This document shows, one piece after another, positions 17,379 through 27,172 of a DNA stretch of 49,314 nucleotides. How positions within the stretch are numbered: position 1 is the first letter of the stretch; the number at the start of each line of letters is the position of its first letter. This DNA comes from Glycomyces luteolus (GTDB taxonomy: Bacteria > Actinomycetota > Actinomycetes > Mycobacteriales > Micromonosporaceae). The stretch is from positions 1-49,314 of the forward strand of contig NZ_JAPZVP010000027.1 of the NCBI RefSeq assembly GCF_027622875.1, given 5' to 3'. Below the pieces are notes generated by a model. It made no database searches. It was given only the letters and a program-made list of their open reading frames with translations, and had not been told where the DNA came from. The position numbers and the translations under genes were made by a program.

Positions 17379-17942
17379 ATGACTCGACCGAAGACCCAGA
17401 CCGACGCCCGGGTGCTCGACGCCGCGCTCCTGCTCGTCCGCGAAAGCGGCGTCGCCGGCCTGACCTTCGCGGCACTCGCGAACCGATGCGGCCTCTCCGC
17501 GGCCACCCTCGTTCAGCGCTTCGGGAACAAGGCCGCGCTCACTCAGCGCACCCTGCTGCACGCGTGGGACGAACTCGACGCCCGCACCCGGGAACTGGCC
17601 TCGAGCACGCCGCTCACCCCCAGCGGCGCAGTAGAACTCCTTATCGGACTGTCCGAAGGCTACGACGGCGTCGATTCCTACGCGGAGGGCCTACTCCTCC
17701 TGCGCGAGGACGTCCGCGACCCGATCCTCCGCGCACGCGGCGCCGCATGGGAATCAGCGCTGACCTCGGCACTCGAAACACGTTTCACGACGGTCCCCGA
17801 AGCTCCCGCGGGCATCGGCTTCGCGATGGCCGCGTACTGGCAAGGGTCACTGACGTGGTGGGCCTTCCGTGCGGCCCCGCCCCTTCGCGACTACCTGGAG
17901 GCCAAGCTGACCGACTTCCTCGCAATGACCACTGCGAAATAG
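17379..17942 (+). CDS. TetR-family transcriptional regulator, probably leaderless
   Basis: This 187-residue repressor has an N-terminal HTH (LTFAALANRCGLSAATLVQRFGNKAAL) and an all-helical ligand-binding domain. The ATG at 17379 has no ribosome binding site, but TATACT (17367-17372) lies 6 bases upstream and is a good -10 element, so the mRNA probably starts on the ATG. The frame is open back to 17328, yet the HTH spacing fits 17379. It probably represses itself and the divergent SDR gene through the palindrome between them. Confidence 0.9.
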   Translation: MTRPKTQTDARVLDAALLLVRESGVAGLTFAALANRCGLSAATLVQRFGNKAALTQRTLLHAWDELDARTRELASSTPLTPSGAVELLIGLSEGYDGVDSYAEGLLLLREDVRDPILRARGAAWESALTSALETRFTTVPEAPAGIGFAMAAYWQGSLTWWAFRAAPPLRDYLEAKLTDFLAMTTAK

Positions 17943-18179
17943 CGGCGGGGTGCTGGCCGGTTGACCGGAAATCCAGGTTGCTGGCTGTTAGCCAACCGTT
18001 CCACCAGTGGATGCCCGCGGGAGGTTTGCGCAGATGGTGTGACAATCTGCGAGGATGCTGCGAAGAGAGTTTGCGGGCCACCGGTTTTCCATCACGGCGA
18101 CGTACGTCTTGGACGAGGCCTCGTGGGCCCTCGAACTGCGCGAGGAGGCGCCCGCATCGGAGCCGCTGGTCGCCATGAA
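17943..18179. other. Intergenic sequence after tetR, no gene assigned
   Basis: A plus-strand frame beginning near 18055 (MLRREFAGHRFSITATYV) is open but has no recognised family and runs into the decayed esterase. It may be the remnant of another gene. Confidence 0.3.
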
Positions 18180-19368
18180 GTCGTACAGTCCTTCTGGCTG
18201 TCAGCGTCGGCGGCGAGGTCGCCGCGGGTGTCGGCCAGTTCGGTGGCGGTGGGGGTCGATGCGGCCGAACAGCATCATGAGGTCGGCGCCGTGGCAGGCG
18301 CCCATCTGCGGTCCCATCGGCTCGGCAGCGAGCAGGTAAGTGTGCGTGCGGCCGCCTGCCGCCGTTTGGGCGACGGCGAGGCGGGTGGCCGGGAGGCGGT
18401 AGACCGCATCGGTCAGGAACATCGTTCGCAGCCCGGTCTGAGAGGGTCGCGCGGGAGGACGCGCCCATCCAGCACGATGCCCCGGGCACGCCCGCCCGGC
18501 AGGCTGCGGCGGCCCATGTCGGTGTCGACGACCGTGTTCTGCGCCTTGAGGATCTGCTCGACCGGCACCTGCAGGAGGTCGTCCACTTTGCTGAGACCGA
18601 GGGCGGCGAGCAGGTCGGCGGCGATCGCGGTGCCGGTGTCGGCCTTGGCGATGCGACCGGCGTTGCCGCTCTGCAGGATCGCCCGGTGGAAGGTGCCCGC
18701 AGCGGCGGGAGCGGCCAGGAGCGCGGCGATGGAGAACGCCCCTGCGGACTGCCCGGCGACGGTGACGTTGTCCGCGTCGCCGCCGAAGGCCGCGATGTTG
18801 TCGCAGACCCACCGCAGCGCGGCGGCCTGGTCCTGCAGGCCCAGGTTGGTGCGGTCGTCCCAGTCCTCGCCACCGAGATCGGCCAGGTGCGGTACCCGAG
18901 CGGGCCGAGCCGGTAGTTCGCCGCGACCATGACGGCGCCGGTCAGCCGGGACAGCGCCACCCCGTCGGTCACCGGCGGCGCGGCCGAGCCGCTGTCGGAG
19001 CCGCTGTCGGAGCCGCCGCCGTAGATCCAGACGAGCACGGGGCGGCGGCCGCCCGGATCCGGAGTCCAGACGTTGAGGTACAGGCAGTCCTCGTCACGGT
19101 CGTCCGGCTCCGCACACAGGTCGTCGTTCGAGGAGGACGCGGTCTGGGTATCGCCGATCAGCGCGCTGACGCGCTGCGCGGGTGCGGAACGGAACCGGGT
19201 GGCGTCCCGGACGCCGGGCCGCGGTCGCGGCGGCTGCGGTGGGTGCAGCCGCAGCGGCCCGACCGGCAGTGCGGCGAAGGGGATTCCGGCGAACCGTGCG
19301 CCGCCGTCGGGTATCGCCGTGCCGCGCAGCGTGCCCGCGGGGGTGTCGACCAAGTAGGAGTCGTTCAT
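18180..19368 (-). pseudogene. Type B carboxylesterase, decayed
   Basis: The intact start is at 19368 (AAGGGA 8 bases upstream). The first frame gives a normal esterase N-terminus ([38 protein letters not shown]). Near 18895 the sequence shifts frame and continues with [20 protein letters not shown] and the nucleophile elbow GQSAGAF. Near 18435 it shifts again, jumping from LPRDPL to [18 protein letters not shown], which are normally separated by roughly 100 residues, so there is also a deletion. A third shift near 18255 precedes loss of the C-terminus. No functional esterase can be made. Confidence 0.85.
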
Positions 19369-19554
19369 CTGATCGTCCCTTCGAACGGATCGGCTCGGCG
19401 GGGTCGGGCACGCAAGCGGGTCGTTCGCGTGGCACGGCGTTCGGGGCCACGATATCGACGTCGGCGACCCTGCGCGCGGAATCGGAGGCGTCCGTCGCCT
19501 GGCGCCTGCCGCCGGGGAGGGGCTGGCCGCCGTCGCGTCCGCGGGTCGGCTGCG

Positions 19555-20031
19555 TCACTCGACGGAACGGTCGGGGAGTGCCGCCGCCGCCGATACGGGA
19601 GATCCCCACGGTTCCTCCAGCGCGGCCCGGAGCGCGATGACGGTGTCCGTACCGATGCGTTCGGCGAGCGCGGTTTCGAGCCCGGCGAGCATCTCCATCG
19701 TCTCGGAGCGGCGCCGAGCGCCGGCCGCGGTGAGGCGCACGAGCTTCGACCGGGCCGACCGCGGATCCTTCTCCACTGTGACCACGTCTAGCGCGACGAG
19801 TTCATGGACCCACTGGTGCGCGGTCGGGGCGCTGACGCCGAGTCGCCGAGCCAGCTCCGCGATGCTCGCCCCTGCTGACGGGAGCTGGCTCAGCAGGGTC
19901 ACGTGCGCGGCGCTGATCGTCGGCCCGTCCTCCTGGGTCTCGAACGCCGCGGTCAGGGCGGCTCGGAACCAGTGGTGCGCGCGCCACAGCTGCCGGATGA
20001 GCGGCTCGGATTCGGACGGTGAGGAGGACAT
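19555..20031 (-). CDS. MarR-family transcriptional regulator
   Basis: This 158-residue winged-helix protein has the MarR pattern: ISAAHVTLLSQLP, recognition region SIAELARRLGVSAPTAHQWV, and wing VTVEKDPRSARSKLVRLT. The start at 20031 begins a typical MarR N-terminus; its ribosome binding site is weak. It is divergent from an ABC exporter, and two copies of TAGGYWACCTA lie in between. It probably represses the exporter and itself and is released by a small toxic ligand. Confidence 0.9.
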   Translation of the reverse strand: MSSSPSESEPLIRQLWRAHHWFRAALTAAFETQEDGPTISAAHVTLLSQLPSAGASIAELARRLGVSAPTAHQWVHELVALDVVTVEKDPRSARSKLVRLTAAGARRRSETMEMLAGLETALAERIGTDTVIALRAALEEPWGSPVSAAAALPDRSVE

Positions 20032-20139
20032 GCGGTTCTGCTTTCGCTGTGGGACGGGCGATCGGCGCGGACTGCCGATGGTAAGCCGACCGGCCTCGGT
20101 GACTGACATCACTGGCATTTCGAGATCATCGATAATCAT

Positions 20140-20165
20140 TAGGCAACCTATGATTAGGTTACCTA
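20140..20165. promoter_or_regulatory. Tandem MarR operators before the ABC exporter
   Basis: TAGGCAACCTA (20140-20150) and TAGGTTACCTA (20155-20165) are two near-palindromic 11-mers spaced 15 bases apart. TATGAT, a good -10 hexamer for the plus strand, lies between them. Binding here would block transcription of the exporter genes. Confidence 0.7.
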
Positions 20166-20344
20166 CTGGCGGGCCCAGGTCGATCCCCAGGGCTCGCCAT
20201 CGAGGGAAAGGCATCGCGATGACGACAGCATCGTCCGCATCCACGCCCGCCGCGCACGCCTCAAGCCGGGCAGTTGACCTCATTGGGCCGCAACATGTTC
20301 GACACAACGCTCGAATCACGTTCGAGACTCCCGATTGGAACACC

Positions 20345-21286
20345 ATGATCGCCGCGAAAGGCCTCCATAAACGCTACAAGCAGACCGTGGCGGTGGACGA
20401 CCTGTCGTTCGAAGTCCGCCCCGGCGTCGTCACCGGGTTCCTCGGCCCCAACGGCTCGGGGAAGTCCACCACCATGCGGCTGATGCTCGGCCTCGACCAC
20501 GGCGGGGGTGAGACCCTGTTCGACGGTGAGCGGTTCACCGACATCCGCCGGCCGATGAACCGCGTCGGCGCCCTGCTGGAGGCCAAGCCCTTCCACCCCA
20601 CCCGATCAGCCCGCAACCACCTGAAGATGCTCGCGTCGGCCAACGGCATTACCGACGCCAGGATCGACGAGGTCCTGGAGACGGTCGGCCTCGGCCCTGT
20701 CAAGCGCAAGCAGCCCAAGGGCTACTCGCTGGGCATGGCGCAGCGGCTCGGCCTCGCGCAGGCGCTCCTCGGCGACCCCCGCACGCTCCTGCTCGACGAG
20801 CCGACCAACGGCCTCGACCCCCACGGCATCCACTGGATGCGCGACCTCCTGAAGCAGCTGGCCACCGAGGGCCGCACCGTGTTCGTCTCCAGCCACCTCC
20901 TCTCGGAGATGCAGCTCATGGCCGACGAACTGGTCGTCATCGGCCGCGGCCAGATGATCTTTAACGGCGACGTCGACGATTTCGTCCGCGAGTTCACGCA
21001 GTCGAGCGTGATCGTCCGCGGTCCCGACGCCGACGCCTTCGTCCCCGTCCTCGAAGCCGAGGGCGCGACCGTCACCAAGGGCGGCGACGGCGAACTCGTC
21101 GTCTCGGACATGGCGATCGGCGCGGTCGGACACCTCGCGTTCACCGAAGGCGTCGAGCTGTCCGAACTGTCCACTCGCAGCGCCTCGCTCGAAGAGGCCT
21201 TCATGTCCGCCACCGGCGCCGCCGAGCAGTTCGTCGCCCGAGAACCCGTCCCCGCCACGACCACTGGAGGTGCCCGGCATGCTTGA
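20345..21286 (+). CDS. ABC transporter ATP-binding protein (drug-exporter type)
   Basis: This 313-residue single-domain ATPase carries Walker A GPNGSGKSTT, signature SLGMAQRLGLAQALLG, Walker B TLLLDEPTNGLDP and switch SSHLLSEM. It belongs to the DrrA/CcmA-like class that pairs with a separate six-helix permease, encoded next with an 8-base overlap. Two starts are possible. 20345 is where homology begins but has a weak ribosome binding site; 20219 follows GAGGGAAAGG and would add a 42-residue Ala/Ser-rich extension. I prefer 20345. Expression is probably controlled by the divergent MarR protein. Confidence 0.9.
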   Translation: MIAAKGLHKRYKQTVAVDDLSFEVRPGVVTGFLGPNGSGKSTTMRLMLGLDHGGGETLFDGERFTDIRRPMNRVGALLEAKPFHPTRSARNHLKMLASANGITDARIDEVLETVGLGPVKRKQPKGYSLGMAQRLGLAQALLGDPRTLLLDEPTNGLDPHGIHWMRDLLKQLATEGRTVFVSSHLLSEMQLMADELVVIGRGQMIFNGDVDDFVREFTQSSVIVRGPDADAFVPVLEAEGATVTKGGDGELVVSDMAIGAVGHLAFTEGVELSELSTRSASLEEAFMSATGAAEQFVAREPVPATTTGGARHA

Positions 21287-22064
21287 CGCGCTCAGATTCG
21301 AATGGACCCGGCTGCGGACGCTCCGCTCGACCTACTGGATGGTCGGCTCCGGCCTAGTGGCCTCCGCCGCGATCCCGCTGACCCTCGGCATCGCCGCCGG
21401 CAGCGAGCCGCTCAACGCCGACTCCGTGAACCTCGGCCTCAACGGCGGGGCCTCCTTCGTGATCCCGTTCCTGGCAGTGTTCATGGCCGTCGTCGGCATC
21501 TTTGCCACCGGCCACGAGTACCGGCACGGCACGATCCAGCCGACCCTGACCGCGCTGCCGCAGCGCTCGCGCCTGATCCTGGCGAAAATCCTCACGGTCG
21601 CTGGGCTGACGGCCGCGGTCACGCTGGTATCGATCGCGATCAACGCGACCCTGATGCTTGCGCTCTGGGGCGGAGTGCCGGGACTGTTCGACGACCCGGT
21701 GCGCTCGGCGCTGTTGGGATACGTGGCCTACAACGTGGTCTACACACTGGTCGGGCTCGGCCTGGGGCTGCTGTTCCGCGGCGTCCCCTCGGCGCTGGTG
21801 GTGATCTTCCTGATGCCGTTGATCATCGAGACCCTGTTCGTCGGGCTCACCATGGTCCCGGCGCTCGACTGGCTGGCGCCGGTGGTGCGGTTCCTACCGT
21901 TCACCGCCGGGTCAGAGCTGATGCTGACCAGCGCGGCGGAGTTCGGTCCCGCGGCCCCGGACTACGACTTCTTCGACCGCTGGGCCTCAGGAGGCGTGTT
22001 CGCCGTCTTCGCAGCCCTGATCATCATCGCCGCCTGGACCCTGTTCAAAACGCGCGACGCCTAG
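21279..22064 (+). CDS. ABC transporter permease (ABC-2 type)
   Basis: This 261-residue integral membrane protein has about six hydrophobic segments and the ABC-2 pattern FATGHEYRHGTIQPTLTALP after the second helix. GGAGG lies 8 bases before the ATG at 21279, which overlaps the ATPase stop by 8 bases, so translation is coupled. With the ATPase it forms an exporter whose substrate is unknown; the MarR neighbour suggests a toxic compound. Confidence 0.9.
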   Translation: MLDALRFEWTRLRTLRSTYWMVGSGLVASAAIPLTLGIAAGSEPLNADSVNLGLNGGASFVIPFLAVFMAVVGIFATGHEYRHGTIQPTLTALPQRSRLILAKILTVAGLTAAVTLVSIAINATLMLALWGGVPGLFDDPVRSALLGYVAYNVVYTLVGLGLGLLFRGVPSALVVIFLMPLIIETLFVGLTMVPALDWLAPVVRFLPFTAGSELMLTSAAEFGPAAPDYDFFDRWASGGVFAVFAALIIIAAWTLFKTRDA

Positions 22065-22091
22065 ATGTTCGATCCCAGACGTTCAGCGGTC

Positions 22092-22270
22092 CTATGCAGT
22101 CAGTGATCGAAGGGCAGGCCTGCCCGGTTGAACGTTGTGCGAGACGGCAGCGGTCAGAGCCAGGTTCCGTTGCGTGACGCGGGCGCATATCCTCTGAGGT
22201 GTGCGCCCGCTCCCGCGTTCGAGGTCGCGCTGAACTCCGAAGTCCTTGGGGCAGTGGTGTCCATCGACGA
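22092..22270 (-). pseudogene. Remnant of a DDE transposase (IS5/IS982-like C-terminus)
   Basis: The last about 50 codons read DLERGSGRTPQRICARVTQR, then NLALTAAVSHN and RSLTA, resembling the C-terminal end of IS982/IS5-like transposases, in which RSLTA is normally followed by YDH. Here a stop follows at once. The catalytic domain is missing and no terminal repeats were found, so this is a decayed fragment. Confidence 0.55.
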
Positions 22271-22326
22271 TGACGGCCTGGATGACCTTCCACGCGAGCT
22301 GGGCTAGCAACCCGTCCGCGACCGAT

Positions 22327-22680
22327 TCAGGCCGCCTGGGGCTTTCCCACTTCCCTGCACCACATGGAGGTCGTTTCAACCTTGGCGGGTTCGGTTGCCG
22401 TGCAACATGTTTGATGGCGATTGCGCTGATTCCGGTCGCGGGCAACGAAGGGAGACCCTGGTAAAACCGCGGGTGCTGAATCCTTCGCTTTGCCAGGAGC
22501 TTCTTTCCACCCGCGCACCTCCTCATGCGTTGCTTCGGTGTAGAAATTGGAACGCCGGTCGTCGTCCTGAGACGGATGCGGGCCGCTGTAGCGGTTCAGG
22601 AACTGCCGATCGACGTCCGGATCGCCGATTTCGAATCGGTACGGCCAGACATTCTCGTCCTCGAGGCCATGTGCGCTCAT
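22327..22680 (-). CDS. Small hypothetical protein
   Basis: This 117-residue frame begins at an ATG with a good ribosome binding site (GAGGAG, 4 bases upstream). The first about 60 residues (MSAHGLEDENVWPYRFEIGD onward) are acidic and protein-like. The C-terminal half is compositionally odd (TCCTATEPAKVETTSMWC) and may be out-of-frame sequence after decay. No family was recognised. It lies in a degraded zone next to a transposase remnant. Confidence 0.35.
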   Translation of the reverse strand: MSAHGLEDENVWPYRFEIGDPDVDRQFLNRYSGPHPSQDDDRRSNFYTEATHEEVRGWKEAPGKAKDSAPAVLPGSPFVARDRNQRNRHQTCCTATEPAKVETTSMWCREVGKPQAA

Positions 22681-22799
22681 GGCACTCCTCTCCATGAGGG
22701 ATCTGAGTCGCAACGGAACAGGATTCAGGGGAGCGGGGCTGCGGGTCCCCGAGTCGTGTCACGGAACCGGGGAAGCGCGGCCGTCCTCTCGCACCGGTG

Positions 22800-23405
22800 T
22801 CAGGCGATGCTCAGCGAGCTGATGACCTCCTCCACCTGGGCCTTGAGCGCGTCCTCGCCGTTGAAGGTGTTCCCGACCATCATCGCCAGGCTGCCGTCGA
22901 CATCGACGACGACCACACGGAACCATGCGATCGTCGTGTCGAACTCTGCGATCGTGCTCTCCAGGCCTTCAACCGACCCCGATTCGACTCGAATCCCCGG
23001 TGCATCCGGGCTGACGTCAGTCAGGAACGCCATCATCTGGCGCGCCGCGTCCTCGGTGTCGGTCGCCGTCATCGCATCGGGAATCGGTCCCGCAGCCACC
23101 CAGACGTGCCCGGAATCGGACTGGACGACACTGGTGTAGTCGGAGCCTTCCAGCTCGGCGTTCTCGACTTGCACCCAATCCGCGGGAATGCTGAAACACA
23201 GGCCCACCTCACGGTCGACCAGGTGTGCTGCGTCCTCCGCACATGCAGGGGCGGGAGCGGCTTTCCAAGGGCTCCACCAGATCAGGGCGCCGGCGAGGAC
23301 GCCGCCGATGGCCAACGCGGCGATCAGGCCGGACCAGATCTGCGCCGCACGGCTCACGGTCGCAGCATCCTCGCTCGGCTGTGCTGGGGAAGGTGTGTCG
23401 CTCAT
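22800..23405 (-). CDS. Membrane-anchored hypothetical protein
   Basis: The protein has 201 residues: a short cytoplasmic Ser/Pro-rich N-terminus, one transmembrane helix (IWSGLIAALAIGGVLAGALI) and an extracellular domain of about 150 residues. The domain opens with a Cys-bearing segment (CAEDAAHLVDREVGLCFSIP) and resembles LpqN/PsbP-like lipid-carrier domains (IPADWVQVEN, then VVVVDVDGSLAMMVGNTF), although that assignment is tentative. The start at 23405 gives a normal membrane-anchor topology. Function unknown. Confidence 0.6.
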   Translation of the reverse strand: MSDTPSPAQPSEDAATVSRAAQIWSGLIAALAIGGVLAGALIWWSPWKAAPAPACAEDAAHLVDREVGLCFSIPADWVQVENAELEGSDYTSVVQSDSGHVWVAAGPIPDAMTATDTEDAARQMMAFLTDVSPDAPGIRVESGSVEGLESTIAEFDTTIAWFRVVVVDVDGSLAMMVGNTFNGEDALKAQVEEVISSLSIA

Positions 23406-23567
23406 GCGGACAAGGTACGGCGCCCCTTCCGGGACCGGTCCCGTCCACACAGGGCCGATGTCGCGGCGGGCCGAACGACACGGGATCCGAGCTGCCGGGC
23501 CACAGGATGCCACCATCGAGGTATGACCTCTACTGACCTCACTACTGCTGTTGGGATGGTGGCGTAG

Positions 23568-24570
23568 TTGGAGCGCACGCGTCCATTGAACGAGCGGCAG
23601 CTCAAGGTCCTTGGACTCGTCGGTGGTGGCGACGACCTCGGCGACTGCGCGTCGGTGCAGTTTCGGAACTCGGCGAGAGCACTTGAGTCTCGTGGGTTGG
23701 TCGCGGTCAACCGGAGCGGGAGCCGGTGGCAGGCCGTGATCACCGAGGCTGGGCGCTTCTACCTCGAGCACGGTGCTCACCCCGAGGCTGGGCGTGCATC
23801 CGCAGATGCGGTCCGAACGCCGAGACAACGCACCCGCCCAGCCGATGATGCTTCTTCGGACGCGAGTCCCCGGTATGGGCCGCCTGCGCTGAAGCGGCCG
23901 ACATCGGCGGGTGAGCGGTATCGCGACGCCGTCGAATTGGTCGAGCGGCTTCGCGCGGAGCGGATCGTGGACCTGCTGTCGCTGTCCGAGGCCGAACTCG
24001 ACCGGTGGCGCAAGACCATCGATTACGCGAAACGGCACGGCCTAGTGCCCGAGGGCCATCGGATCGAATGCAACCACCCAGCCGCCAGCACGATGACTGT
24101 TCGACTCGTCGCCGCGACGCATCCCACCGCCGCCTTGTAGCGGGCAAACAGCGGGTTCGCCTCGCCCGTGAAGGAGTGATCCGGATTGGTATCGGCGGGT
24201 TCACCTACACGGTCACTGTCGACCAGAAGTCCCCGCAGGCACCTGATCTGGCCAAGGCCTGCCATCTCAAGATCGCCCTGCCCAGTCGCATACAGAGTTG
24301 CAATCGACGTGGGCCGATGCGAAGACCGTCTCGTTGGAGCGACGTCTGCCCGAAGTGATCGAAGCACTCGCTCAGCGCGCCGCGGCAGATCAGGAGCGGA
24401 CGTCAGCGGAAGCAGGCGCAAGGGCCGCCCAACAGGAAACCCGGGAAGCCGACGCCGCCAGCGGCGAGCGCGGGCAGTCGAGATCTTCCTCGGAAGCGAG
24501 CTCGACTGCCGAGCCCGGGCAGTCGACCCGTTCAAGGAGCTACCAAGCATGCCCAAAGTGCCCGACGACC
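23568..24570 (+). pseudogene. Decayed copy of the tRNA-adjacent wHTH gene
   Basis: The first frame (TTG at 23568, MERTRPLNERQLKVLGLVGG) follows the protein encoded at 43557-44762 for about 70 residues, then diverges and ends at 24140. Later parts survive in other frames: FTYTVTVDQKSPQAPDLAKA near 24200, VSLERRLPEVIEALAQRAAA near 24345, and VDPFKELPSMPKVPDD near 24525. The middle has deletions. It is the older of two copies, and both are followed by a hairpin and the 3' end of tRNA-Ser. Confidence 0.8.
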
Positions 24571-24724
24571 TTCACCTTGGCGGGTATTTGGCGGAAAACT
24601 GGCTGGCGACCACTGGACGGAACTGTACGCAACTGGCTGCGAAGAGTTAGACAAGTGGTATTTCGCCAGTTGCGAGGCCGCGAACGTCAGATTCTCGTAC
24701 ATAGTCGCGGATGTTCGAAGACGA

Positions 24725-24758
24725 CTGCGGGGACACTGTCCTTCGTGACAGTATCCCC
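24725..24758. repeat. Strong hairpin next to the tRNA-Ser fragment
   Basis: A 14-base stem with one mismatch (GCGGGGACACTGTC against GACAGTATCCCCGC) closes a CTTCGT loop. It lies 30 bases before the tRNA fragment. A hairpin of different sequence occupies the equivalent position (44957-44997) next to the intact tRNA, so the structure rather than the sequence is shared. Confidence 0.7.
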
Positions 24759-24788
24759 GCAGGTCATGTACGTCGCTACACGCGAAAG

Positions 24789-24842
24789 TGGCGGAGGATA
24801 TGGGATTTGAACCCATGATCGGGTACCACCCGAAACCCGCTT
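24789..24842 (-). repeat. Duplicate 3' end of tRNA-Ser (putative att site)
   Basis: These 54 bases match 45000-45053 with one mismatch. They include the 3' anticodon stem, variable arm, T-arm, acceptor strand and CCA of tRNA-Ser(GCU). The 5' half of the tRNA is absent. Such fragments mark the distal end of elements integrated into tRNA 3' ends. With the intact tRNA at 45000 it encloses about 20 kb. Confidence 0.82.
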
Positions 24843-24856
24843 GAGAGGCGGGTTTC
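24832..24856. repeat. Inverted repeat at the inner edge of the tRNA fragment
   Basis: GAAACCCGC and GCGGGTTTC pair perfectly around a 7-base loop, recreating an anticodon-arm-like hairpin across the junction between the tRNA fragment and island DNA. It could be a recombination arm or only a restored stem. Confidence 0.45.
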
Positions 24857-25017
24857 AAGTTCGGTATGCACGATGTGCGCCCACCAGGCAGTTTACTGTC
24901 GCAAGGTGAGACCTCGAGTCGACGCATGCCAGGGTTTCTGTTTAGGCTCCGCGGGATCGGCCAAACTCGGAGTCCGATCGTGCGAGTCCTGGCACATTCG
25001 GACTCTCTACATCTTCC

Positions 25018-26562
<1,545 letters not shown>

Positions 26563-26577
26563 CTAGAGTCTGCTCAC

Positions 26578-27168
26578 GTGACCCGCTTTGGATTCGAATC
26601 CGTCTATCTGGCCCGTCATGGGCAGACACAATGGAACACCGAAGGTCGTCGGCAAGGCCGCCTCGACTCCCCATTGACCGAGGAGGGACGCGGACAGGTG
26701 ACCCGATATGCGGAGCGGCTCGGTGGGGAACCGATCGACTCGCTCTTCGCAAGCCCGCTAGGGCGTGCGAGCGCTTCGGCCGGCATCGTCTCCGAGCGGC
26801 TGCATCTCCCGATTCGGTTCCTGGACGATCTCAGCGAAGTCGATCACGGGGTGTGGTCGGGACTCGTCGACGAAGAGATCGACGATCGATGGCCGGGTGA
26901 GAGCGAAGTCCGTTCGAACGACAAGTACCGTCATCGGTTCCCGGGCGGTGAGAGCTACGCTGACGCCTCCGTTCGAGCGCATCAAGCACTTGCGGCGGTC
27001 GAGCGGAGCGGATCCAGGGCACCCCTTCTGGTTTCACATGAAATGATAGGCAGGATGCTTCTGAAGCATCTGACCGGAATGGATTACGAGGATGCGCTCG
27101 AGCTAAAGCAGCCGAACGAGATCGTCTATCGGGTCGACCCTGACGGGATGATTTCGAGTCTCGCGTGA
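26578..27168 (+). CDS. Histidine phosphatase family protein (phosphoglycerate mutase-like)
   Basis: This 196-residue protein has the phosphohistidine motif LARHGQTQWN near the start, the second Arg-containing block SPLGRASASAGIV, Glu in FLDDLSEVDHG and the late His in LLVSHEMIGRML. The family includes phosphatases of sugars, cofactors and nucleotides. The start GTG at 26578 is chosen because homology begins there; TAGAGT lies 8 bases upstream, again suggesting a leaderless or short-leader transcript. It is on the opposite strand from the biosynthetic operon and converges on the LDH2 gene with a 4-base gap. It may dephosphorylate an intermediate made by the operon's kinases; that is inference. 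Confidence 0.85.
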   Translation: MTRFGFESVYLARHGQTQWNTEGRRQGRLDSPLTEEGRGQVTRYAERLGGEPIDSLFASPLGRASASAGIVSERLHLPIRFLDDLSEVDHGVWSGLVDEEIDDRWPGESEVRSNDKYRHRFPGGESYADASVRAHQALAAVERSGSRAPLLVSHEMIGRMLLKHLTGMDYEDALELKQPNEIVYRVDPDGMISSLA

Positions 27169-27172
27169 GGTT

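Noticed and set aside
22045..22293. An insertion sequence with terminal repeats
   Set aside because: Only a C-terminal transposase scrap is present; no inverted terminal repeats or target duplication were found.
24789..24860. A second functional tRNA (apparent anticodon CTC)
   Set aside because: Only the 3' half is tRNA-like; there is no 5' acceptor strand or D-arm to pair, so it is a fragment.
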